A stretch of DNA of 64,000 nt from Haliclystus octoradiatus. Lineage: Eukaryota; Cnidaria; Staurozoa; Stauromedusae; Haliclystidae. The translations under genes and the position numbers were made by a program. The notes under the pieces were generated by a model. The model searched no databases and was not told where the DNA came from. It worked only from the letters and a program-made list of their open reading frames with translations. The stretch is taken from positions 29,286,107-29,350,106 of the forward strand of contig OU744448.1 of the NCBI GenBank assembly GCA_916610825.1, in the 5' to 3' direction. This document shows positions 11,801 to 21,700 of the stretch, piece by piece (position 1 is the stretch's first letter; each line of letters begins with the position of its first letter).

Positions 11801-14800
11801 ATTTTGAGAACTATTGCCTTAAGATGTGTGTATATTACAATAAAAGGAGTCAAAGACTACACAGTCTTTGACTCTTTTATCATATTTAGCTCTGTCAAAT
11901 GACATTGGGCACTATCTTTTCTATTAGATAATATCTAGATAAGTCTGAACTAGTTAATGAGAATGAAATTGCCACTGATCTATATAAAAGACTGAATAGA
12001 GCGTTGCAGTAGACAAAAGTGAAGCTTCCATGGCGGCCATTTCAGTACGCACAAGATATTCAATTTGGTTGAAAGGTATTGATTTGCTGTTGACTTTGGT
12101 AATTAAACGGACATCATTTTGTTTGAGTAAGCAGAAATCGTCAGGTAACATGGCTTCGGAATTTGACGAAATTCTTAATGGAACACTCTATCCAGTCCTT
12201 TATACCAATCAGTGAAAATTACTTGAACTTTTATGAAACGACACAGCATGAAAAGTTCATGAATAATTGGGAAATTTCACATTGGTGCATCCATTTTTTT
12301 TAGATTCTACTGATTCATTGCATTACAATAATTGTCTTTGAATTCAAATATCTCTTACCTATACGGCATACAAGCAGTTGAGTTAATTGATTTCGGTTTC
12401 TTTACATCTTTTCTTGCATTAATTGTAGGATGTTTCTCAGAATCAGAATAGCTATGAGAATCTTTCTTCATACTTTTTGGTATATTTCCTGAATGTAAAC
12501 TAAATGGTTCACACACTGTTAATGTATTTGCAGTTCGTCGATCTTTTAATTCTTTTTCAAATTTTTGTTGTAATAAATCAAAATCTGGAATATCTTGATT
12601 AATTGCTGGATTAAATGATTTCCTTGGATTCTTGGATTTCTTTTTCTTTGTATTTCTTTTAGCAGCGACTCGATCAGCCATACTTGATGGTAATGATGAC
12701 TTTGCTAGAAGGTCTTCAGATCTCATTTGCATTCTAATTTTTCTATATTCATCTTCTTCTGCTACTTTATCAGCTAGAGAAAGATCAAATAGTTTCTCAG
12801 GAAATGGTTTTGCTTTGAATTTCGTTCCTTTCTTATATTTCTCATCATTTTGATTTGTTCCTAATAATTGACTACGCTGAATTTCTTTTCTTATTTGATC
12901 TCGTTTAACAAATGAAAATGGTTGTTCTGTAGCTTTTAATATTTCTTTACTTAAATATCTAACATTTTCTCGTCTTTTATCATTCTTCATACATATTTCA
13001 TCATACAATGGTAATAAAGTCGTAGCTGGTAATGGATTAGCTTTGAATTTCTTCTTCAATTCATTTTCTTCTTCTTGACGTTTCTTTTCTAATTCAAGTC
13101 GTAATTTTTCTCTTTTCTTTTCATTTCTTTTCCGAATAATAGCTTCTCTTTTTGACATTTCAAACGGTTGTGGTATTGTTGGTTTTGGTATCCATGTGTC
13201 GACTTTAAATTGTCGTGGAGGAGTCTTGATTCGATATCGATGTTCTGACATATCAAAAGTGTTCCACATTGAATTAATGACATCAAATGAAGAAGGTTGG
13301 CCACGGAAATCAGAACGATTATCAGGTAGAACATTTAATTGATTCACTGCATCAAGTTTAGGTACAATTTCATTGATATCTTCATCATCCGATGAATAAT
13401 TATTGTTACCTGCAAAATAATAATTTTTATAGATTTATCATTTTATCACAAGCTGGCTAGTAGCTGTTTTCACCAGGGTGTTTGGTAAAGCGGTTAGTAA
13501 ATTGTTTAGAGCATTGTTTAGAGTTTAACAGTTGGATGCCTTTCCTAACCAAGAGTGCTTCTGCCAGGGATTGCGCCCAAGAGTCAGCCCTTGCTGACCG
13601 AGGTTCAACGCCCTAGCCACTACACCAAGGCCCTGTCATGGTGTGGTGGGCAATAGTGGGTCATAATTACCCCTGCATAAACAGTTCAGGAGTTCATGAA
13701 CAGTTCATGAGCGTTAAATGCCCCAAATTTTTATGAACTGTCTGTGAGGGTTCGTGAACTGTTCATGAACTCCTGAACTGTTTTTCGCAGGGGTAGATAG
13801 CCTATGTAGTGATTTGTTTGTTGTCAATAAATAATGGAACATATGTTTGGATTAATTTCTTCTTTAAATGTAGCCTGTGCCTATAATTAAACCCAGTAAT
13901 TAATAATAGGGGATGTTTGGAGAAACAAGCCATGTCTAGATGCAGGACAGGATTTAGAATATGCAAATGCTTTAGGCCCAGAGAAAAATAGACCTTTTCA
14001 AAATTGAATTAAATTATTTTACAAAATGAACCTTGATGATTAATTTTTTTGTTTCATAATTTTCATTCAAAGGTATTACGATAAACATTATGATAAACCT
14101 AGGCTTTTACAGCAAACATTAAAGACTGCAAAAGCCGATGTCGTGGAGGTACTATAGGCCTTAAAACATAGATCCGGCCTTAGTGAGACGGATGGTGGTC
14201 CCTTGGCAGTCCCTCATCCTACTTCGATGCCGTATCAAAATATTTCACTACTCTTAGGCCATGTTTACAAGGAGGAGGATGATCCTTCTAGAAGGATGAT
14301 CCTCCTCCTTGTAAACAGGGCCTTAATCTCTGAAGAAAGCATTATTTACTGTGGATCAAGCAACTGATTCGTCATTTTCTTTTGTGCAACATCAATCACC
14401 AATGACAACAGTCCATAAATGAAATGTTTCGTTGTTTCTGCACTTTTTGACATCAAAAATAATAGCAAAAATTGCTTTTTTACTGTGGAAATGAATAATG
14501 AAAAATAGTATGCCTCAAAATTTGAGAAATTGTTGACGAGAAACTAATAAATCTAATTCCATTGGCCTAGGGGTGGGTGGTCCCTTGGAAAGAAAGACTT
14601 GTTTCAATTATGCGGTAAACAGATTGCTGTTGTGTAATTACTATACTTTTGAGTATGATCATGCAAGTGAGGGTCAATCTACCTTGGTCTTGAATTTGTA
14701 AGTTTTCAAAACTAGCAAATACATTCTGATGTCTAATATTATTTTGATTGTCTTCAACTGAAGTAGTATTCTTATTTATGTTTTCACCAGATTTAGAGAA

Positions 14801-15157
14801 TTGTGATAGCTTAGATGTATCATATAACTGCTCCAACATCTGTAGAGTTCTTTTACTCTCCTGTTTTAAGTCCTGCAAGTAGCTAAAGAACTCATCGTCA
14901 TCTTTCAATAAATGTTCAAGCTCATCTTTAGAACGATGAATGCCTCTCATTTCAGTTGTTGACGTTGGAGATTGAGGATATGATTGACTCAATGGTGTTT
15001 CATGGAGACCTTCTTCAACCATTTCAGCACCCATGTTTGAATGATTATCATTTCTAGATAATTTTTCTCTTGAAGAATTGGGTCCTTTTGAAGATGTGCG
15101 TCGAGGTGCTGCCAGGCAACCATTTGTAAACGATGACAAGGAATGAGAGTTAAGCAT
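2865..15157 (-). CDS. FAM161A: FAM161-family centrosomal/ciliary protein, complete, 4 coding exons
   Basis: Coding exons on the minus strand are 15157-14683, 13409-12359, 11120-10914 and 3231-2865. All use GT-AG sites, all phases agree, and together they give 2100 nt (699 residues plus stop); human FAM161A has 660-716 residues. Exon 2 carries the family core: PTIPQPFEMSKREA, FKANPLPATTLLPLYDEI, FKAKPFPEKLFD and, later, LTVCEPFSLHS. Exon 3 is a charged helix (KKIENKTRLEIEKHSEEF). Exon 4 carries REYRQYLKELEDRVNNRPLLFEQ, then an acidic tail. In vertebrates FAM161A binds microtubules at the connecting cilium and centriole lumen. The start ATG has an in-frame stop just upstream. The paralogue FAM161B cannot be fully excluded, but the RPLLFE segment and acidic tail fit FAM161A best. 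The last intron (10913-3232) is filled by a satellite array. The gene is head to head with DTL. Confidence 0.9.
3633..10838. repeat. 43-bp satellite array, about 167 copies, with higher-order structure
   Basis: This is a continuous head-to-tail array with a strict 43-bp period, of the form CAGTTCATGAACTATCACA, then (A/G)ACCTCATG, then (A/G)AAAGTTCC, then (T/A)AT(C/T)GA. Each unit contains the perfect 12-bp palindrome AGTTCATGAACT. Recognisable subtypes differ after CTCATG and at the CCAATCGA/CCTATTGA/CCCATTGACC positions. Rare variants recur at fixed distances: CATGAACAAT at 5451 and 7515 (2064 bp, 48 units), and ATTTCTTATT at 6251, 8315 and 9519 (2064 and 1204 bp, 48 and 28 units). The array has therefore grown by large block duplications. 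The leftmost units (3633-3850) are the most diverged, as expected at an array edge. It lies wholly within the last intron of FAM161. Confidence 0.97.
11403..11689. mobile_element. Foldback element with CAGGGTGTCACAAAAGT ends
   Basis: The left end CAGGGTGTCACAAAAGT is the near complement of the right end ACTTTGTGACAGCCTGG, and the inner CTTCCGGGAAC motif also occurs in both halves. The element is about 287 bp with no coding sequence, in FAM161 intron 2. A fragment of the same family (GGTGTCACGTCACAAAGG) is at 36063-36105. Confidence 0.6.
11841..11879. repeat. Short near-perfect hairpin
   Basis: The arms AGGAGTCAAAGACT and AGTCTTTGACTCTTTT can pair around a four-base loop. The hairpin lies in FAM161 intron 2, and its role is unknown. 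It may be the tip of a small MITE. Confidence 0.5.
13440..13640 (-). mobile_element. tRNA-derived SINE remnant
   Basis: Read on the minus strand from about 13640, the sequence starts TTGGTGTAGTGGCTAGGG, which resembles a tRNA 5' end with an A box. About 45 nt later comes GGGCGCAATCCCTGG, a weak B-box-like stretch followed by a tRNA-acceptor-like context. The tail (AGGAAAGGCATCCAACTG) has no tRNA character. It lies in FAM161 intron 1. No cloverleaf of full quality can be drawn, so it is not a functional tRNA gene. Confidence 0.5.
13668..13795. mobile_element. Short palindromic MITE sharing the satellite palindrome
   Basis: This is a 128-bp foldback with ends TACCCCTGC and GCAGGGGTA. Its arms contain CAGTTCAGGAGTTCATGAAC and the matching complement. 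The GTTCATGAAC core is the same 10 bp found in every unit of the nearby 43-bp satellite. It lies in FAM161 intron 1. Confidence 0.75.
14256..14323. repeat. 68-bp nearly perfect palindrome
   Basis: GGCCATGTTTACAAGGAGGA and its continuation to CCTTC are followed immediately by the complementary arm ending TTGTAAACAGGGCC, with CTAG at the centre. Arms are about 32 bp with one or two mismatches. It lies in FAM161 intron 1 (minus-strand gene). It could be a minimal foldback transposon; a microRNA precursor is less likely because there is no loop. Confidence 0.8.
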
Positions 15158-15585
15158 TGTTTTTTATTTTAATACAATCAAATTTTCAGTTTATACGATC
15201 TGGCATCATATTATAATGATTATCTCCTTTTGTGTTGTTTCAAATTAAACATCCAATAATATATTTTATCAATTTCTTTGATCGGCAAAATAAACAAACC
15301 ACAACTCATCAAAAATTCTGTTCAACTTCGATTGAACGGCTATTTAAACTTGACCCATATCTGACAAGACTGTTTCAAGTGTTACCAAGCTATGTTAAAT
15401 ATAGAAAATTTTAGACTAAAAAAGTGAATAATTATGAATACAAACACCTTTCTCCATAGGAATTAGGAACGAATACGATATGCAAACTTTTAAAAACTTT
15501 TGATAAGTTAAAATAGTGAAGCGGGAATCAAGTCTGTGAACAGGCCCAAATTTAGGTGGCTTGGTGACGAGCCTCGTTACGATTA

Positions 15586-15595
15586 TTTTCGCGCG
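15586..15595 (+). promoter_or_regulatory. E2F-like site TTTTCGCGCG
   Basis: TTTTCGCGCG matches the E2F/DP consensus TTTSSCGC. It lies 124 nt upstream of the DTL start codon and 25 bp from the second site. Confidence 0.55.
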
Positions 15596-15619
15596 TTCTC
15601 TCCACTGCGTTATGGAGAC

Positions 15620-15633
15620 TTTTCGCGGGAAAA
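15620..15633 (+). promoter_or_regulatory. E2F-like palindromic site TTTTCGCGGGAAAA
   Basis: This is an almost perfect two-sided E2F site (TTTCGCGGGAAA), 86 nt upstream of the DTL start codon. It is one of very few CG-rich words in an AT-rich region, which makes chance occurrence unlikely. Confidence 0.65.
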
Positions 15634-15718
15634 TTTTGGGACTTGATTATCCAAAGATGGTCACTTCGAAGAATCGAACATTTTAATTCCAATAAAAGCG
15701 AGTAATCGAGATAGTATA

Positions 15719-18700
15719 ATGAAATCTAATAACATGAATATGTTAACAAATTACTGGCTCAGAGAACTATTACCTACGACATTTAGAAAGAGTTACGGTA
15801 AGATAAGATTTGTAGTTTTGAACAATAATACTGAACTGACTGACCTAATAATGAATTAGAATTTCGGCCTGCTGACTGACTGACTGATCCTCATACTGTC
15901 AGAATTATATGTAAAGTAGAAGGCCAGCCTAGTTAATCATTTGTTTATGCCAGTAGCCATAGGGATTAGCATCTCAAATGGGTAGGCTATGCCCGGTCTG
16001 CAAAGCATGGCAGCTGCGCCCCCGAGATTGAAATTTTCCTCGTGATTGCCGCCCCTGAAGTTGCATTTTTCATCAAAAATTGGCTGTTGAAAATTAATTT
16101 TTGTCATTTTCTTTATAATTTTTGCTGAAATGATAGATTTGGCCACACCTGGAGTCAAATTTGATCAGTTGCCGCCCCCGCCCCCAACTTCTTTTTGCGC
16201 TTCCGCCCCTGAGATCTCATCGAGATTACCATTATTTGCAAACTAGGCCTATGTGGCTATGCATATTTTACTTCCTAGCAGACCAGCCTGCAGAGTAAGG
16301 CAGAGCAGGCCCTGAGATTACTTTTCCAGTAGCAGGGATATAATTGTGTGGAAGGACCCTTACGGGTCCTTCCATAGGATACTCTCATAATCCATAGTCC
16401 AGTTCCGAAGCATATCTCTCTAGTCAACACGATTAAACAACTTTGTTTGATGAAAAACTTTGTTTAAATGCCATTTTTTCAATTAAGTTTGTGTTTGCGT
16501 ACGGAAAAATCAGTAAAGTAACTTCATTATAAGAATGTCACGCACCAATATATGCCCACAAAGTTATAACCTGATAAGTATTTAGTAAAATAACTGTTCG
16601 CAGACTGGGTTGACCTGATAGCTTGATGATTGAATTGATCACGATGTATTTATGTATTTATTGATGCAGAGCACAAACTCTCTTAAATGCTAGCTGGCGA
16701 TGTTAATGTTCCCTGATCTTATCAGTCCCACCACCCCATAGAATTTTGGTCTTTTCAAGGAGGCTTTAAGCAGGATTGTCAAGAATAAAATTAACGTTGA
16801 ATTAAACAAATGCAAAGAAAGAAATTAACAGCAGAGATCTTTTCCCATCCGTCAGGAAGTTCTTTGAACCCCAGAAAGTATTTTACTGTCAATAGTTGGT
16901 GTCAAACATGCAGTCCAGTAGGCACAACTCTCTAGTGAAAAGCCCATTTCCTCATAACCGCCTTCTAGTGCAAAAAATCACTATCGGCCTAACAGAATGA
17001 TTCCATACTTAGGCAGAAACAATCACGTCTAAGTTTGATTGAAAGCACTACTTCCTTGTGCATAAAATAATTAAACTTGACGAATTTAACAGAGCATAAC
17101 ATAGTGAATAAAAAACAACAATAGGTGCAATCAGCAAGCAACAACAATGAGGGTAACAATTAACAACCATATGTAAACGTGACAGCGCTAGAACTACGTG
17201 CCCGGAAGCACAACACACCAGCAGGCGGACACAATCGCAAGACTATGTGACTGTAAAAAACTGTGAAAGACAAAAGAGTTGAACAAGAGTATCACAGAAA
17301 ACGAAAAGTTTAAAAATTCATATAAAATAAAATACATCATCGATCTTGATAAAAACAGAACCACAATGCTAATAACTAGTGGAACATTCTTGCGACACAG
17401 ACATCATCTTTGTAAAGCGCGCAGGAGAAACTATCAGTTGAAATTTGGGTCTCCAGTATCCTTGGTTGAATTTTGACTCCGTATGCGCGGATCTGGGCTG
17501 GCTGTCGAGGCCGCTTTGCGGCCCCTTGCCTGACCTCGCTTTGCTCGGGCCTCAAGCATCCTGAACCAACCGCACAAATTTTTCTCTGGGACCCTATTAC
17601 TGTTATTTATCTATAAATCATAGATTTTCCGCCAGCGGAAAAGGCAAAAATCTGTGAAAGCACCTGCACCCAGAGAATATTCCATGGTCGCCCCGGAAAG
17701 CGTGTGCCCTTCCCAGCCTGATAGTCGTATATGGGGAGGAACTGAAGATTTCCAAAATAATATAATGCTAGAATTTATTAATTAATGAAATACATTAATG
17801 AATACATAAGGCCATGCAAGCAGCGTAAGCGATATATCATATCCAACTTCAAGTGCTGGCCTGTGAATTTCTGCTCACAAATCTTCATCAAATATGTTGA
17901 GCCAACATATCAAATAAATCATGTTTTTATTTATTGAAATATTATTTTAACCATTGCGATATATATTCTTTACAACATGAACATTATTTAAATATTTCAG
18001 TTACGGCTTTTGATAATTGTCTTGAAAAGATCACTTGTATGAGAAATGATGAGTTTAAAGTTGAAGGAGAAATGGGAGTAAGTGTGACATCCATTACTTA
18101 TGCTTTCACGCTCAACGTTAAACTGCTCAATGTCTAGTTGAACCATTCTCAGATTACACCATTTGCATATTTTTACTGTACTTGATTGTACTGTAGTACT
18201 GTTATTGATGAAATATTGATGTACCAGTTGTTTTTGGACTCTATTTGAATCTAGGAGTTTTTATATTATTAAAGGTGTTCTTGTGAATAACTTGATAAAT
18301 GGAAATATTTTTATCGATACAAAACAGAATAAGTGTGGTAGCAAGTTTTCAGGTTTGGATGGATCCTCCTACTTTGAAGTTTTTCATATTTTGATAGAAT
18401 TATGGAATTGAATAACTTAACGCAACTGCAATCTGAAAGTGAGGATTCTTCACACTGAGGACAGATTCACTGGTAGGGGAGACCGAGGAAACTTGGACCT
18501 AGGGAGACATGGGACAAGAGCGTTTCTGATTACCCATGTAAATTATCTTCTAATATGCTGTATATCACTTCATTTCATGTTGTTTCCCTAAATTTCAATA
18601 AGCAACAATAACTAATTATCAAGAAATTTTAGTGTACAGCTTACGATGATCGACATGCATTTTGCGATTCCTCTTTTGACTCAATTAATTTTAGAATAAG

Positions 18701-21700
18701 TGTTTAATTGCCGTTTTGAATGGTGCCATTGCAACGGTTATACTTTGATGAATCTTTTGATATAAAATTTTTTAATAAAATTCCTTTAGATGAGGAGTGC
18801 CACCTCATTTTTTGCTGGGAAGTCAAACAGGGAGACATGGAACAGCGCTTTTAGCATCAACGACGAATGGGGAATTAATCGCATTTGGTGGAGATATGAG
18901 TTTGTTTTCATTTATATGCGCTGTATTTGACTTTTTTACTTTGTGGAGATAAAGTTGCTAAATCAATTATAATTAGATTGATGACAGGTGTGTCAAAAAT
19001 TAATGTTATTTATTAATGCTAAAATTACTTGTTGCTGGCTCAATTTTGATCAAATAAACTCCCTAAGTCAAAGCAACAGCTGTAGTGTCTGGTACTGGAA
19101 AGTAAATTTGTCAGTTATTTTAATGAAATTTTGAGAAAATATGCCTGATCCATGTCACCCCACCGTGTCCCAAGTCTCCCCTCTAAAATGGTCGGTCTTG
19201 CACACTTAATATTTGAAAAATTGCTACATTTATGTAATTGATATTGTTACCCTTTTGAATTGAGCATGTTGGCTAATTAATGACATAAAATTTGTTACAT
19301 TTGCACAACCACAATAATTTTAATAATTAAAAATGTAAAAAGTGGTCCAGTCTCCCCGGTCTCCCCTACCGTAAGCCGTTCAATTACATAAATTATTACA
19401 CAAATTACTTATCTTCTATTAGGCTACAAGCGAAAACATTTGCTTGAACTTATAAACAATTTGTTTGTATTTCTTTTAGATGGCAGTTCCACCGTTTGTT
19501 TCAAAATTCAATAAAGGTGAATGATCTTGATAGCGCTATTCTCAATAAATCAGACACTTCGATTGATTTATGTCACATTTTCAACTTGATCGTAAACATA
19601 ACAATCACTCTTTGGTCAGCAATTTCTCTGTAAGGCAACAATAATGTAAATAATAGAAACAAGAGAATACTCTGAGGGCTAACATCTTTCGACATGATAT
19701 GTCCTCAAACTATGTTAATTTTAAATTCATTTTATTTTCTAATATCAAATTATGTCCTGTTTCAGTTGAACTTGATGGTCATCTTTTAGCAATCGCTGAT
19801 GAAGACGGAAGAATTCAACTAATCAACTCAATGAAATCAGGACGTGATAGTATCCTCAAAGGTAATCTACATGTTTTGATTGATTTGAAAAATACAATAG
19901 GTAATGATTGCTTTTCAAAGTTTACAATATTGATGTACCGTAACTACTGCCTCCTACCCAGGGCTCGATAAAACAGTTTTCCTTCTGAGATTTTAATCGA
20001 AGTTACTGTTGGGAATTTTGACGTAAAATTTTGGATTTTCCAACTTCACTCTACAAGATTTGCTTATATACCAAATCTCAACAAAATCGGAGAGGGCGAG
20101 GGTCAAATTGTGTGATTTGCCAAGGAATAACCCTTTTGATTCCCAAAATTTGTCAGGTGTTTAAATCATGTAAATGTTTTGCATAGCTTTTATTTTAAGA
20201 CTTATTGTCCATTTGTTGTCATAAATATGATAAAAATTGCAACTTTTTACTTTTTAAATTCCAATGAAAACAAAGCAAATTATTTTTTACTGCTTATTAA
20301 ACTTGAATACAAGTAGCCTACTTCTTCCTATTCTTCTGAATTGGCGCTAGCCATTAACTTTGTAGTGTAGAGTCGGATAAATACACAAAGAACACAACGT
20401 TAGTAATATAACAACATCAAGTATAATTCAGATCCACTTTAAACTCCTCTGTCTCACATCTCCTGATCCTCTTACTTATAATACATTCTCTGATACATTC
20501 TATCACGAGGTTGGCCTCTTATTCATGCTAAACCAACAGTAGTCTGCGTCACAGACAGCGATTCATTCACAAAAAAATTTGGTCTTTGCTCAGATCTTTG
20601 TTCCATACCTTCACAAAAACCTGAAGCGGAAGTTCTGATACATACATATATGGTAAATCTATTGGCCTTAGTGAATAAATTCATCACCTCTGCTTGATGA
20701 AATAATTGTCATAGCTACAAATCCTAAAATAGAACTAATAACTTATGATTTTTATGGTTATGAAAGTTAGCAGGAATCGGATAGACAATTCATACACGCA
20801 AAAAGACAACACTTCCGGATATTTATTCGCGTTGGCATTATTTTGTACATTATTGCCAAACATAACATTAGCTTTTGAAGAAAGCTTTCATAATATTTAT
20901 AAACAAGTATATATAAAATGTGTTTGAATAATTTGCGAAGCTGAGAGCATCACAGTTTTTTCCATCTTCGAATCATGTCAACTACAGTATTTAAACAAGA
21001 ATCACCTTAGCATAATTATGTTACAGCAGTCTGTTTCTGGTACAAGGTCCGGACAGAGATATCAAGTAATTCACACAGACGTTATTTTTTTCGTGATATT
21101 ATGATAGTTGATTGTATTAATCAAACTATTTGTTGCCTTTTAGAATGGTGTGCACATTCAAATGCTGTGTTTGATGTCGCATGGATTGAAGGGAAATCAC
21201 AATTGGTATGGCTATTGATTTTAATATTTTTTAGCTTCAAAGTTCTAGTTGTAGTTTTCTATGTATACTTCTAATTCTATGTATTCAAATATGCTGTGAT
21301 GTAGCTTAAAATAATTTTGTATAATAACGAAATTGTTCAAATTGATTAGATCAATCTGATTGGTTTAGAGTTATGACGCCAAAGCACCATCATTCAACAA
21401 AATCAGGCTGGAAAACACACTCTATCTTGCAGTTCGAATTTGTTATCACAACGTGAAACAGCTCACTATATTTACAGTAACTTAGGGAACTATTAGTGTT
21501 TGTTAAGACAACTGGTTATACAATTATGTAAAAGGACTATGTGAAAATGAAAGCATGAATAAATTCTTTAATTTTATTTGACTCCAGAGCCTGCCCCTGT
21601 AATGAAGGGCAGCTAGGGAACAGCAAGTACACAAATGCTTAATGCTTGTCACAAAAATTTGAATTCTTTCACTCACGTTACGTCCTAAAACAAAAGAACT

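Larger units (their letters stand above)
15158..15718. promoter_or_regulatory. Bidirectional promoter region between FAM161A and DTL
   Basis: The start codons of the two divergent genes are 561 bp apart. The central part, 15560-15640, is CG-richer than the surroundings and holds the two E2F-like sites listed separately. No TATA box is clearly placed. DTL homologues are cell-cycle-regulated, E2F-dependent genes, so sharing this region with FAM161A may couple a cilium gene to the cell cycle; that coupling is inference. Confidence 0.65.

Noticed and set aside
12632-12853. Plus-strand frame inside FAM161 exon 2
   Set aside because: It is the antisense shadow of the real minus-strand exon.
13560-13640. 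Functional tRNA gene on the minus strand
   Set aside because: A-box-like and weak B-box-like stretches are present but no complete cloverleaf or proper acceptor stem; a SINE remnant fits better.
14256-14323. MicroRNA precursor
   Set aside because: There is no terminal loop, since the palindrome meets at its centre, and the sequence is transposon-like.
16347-16376. Hairpin as a transcription terminator
   Set aside because: Rho-independent style terminators do not apply to Pol II genes; it lies inside DTL intron 1.
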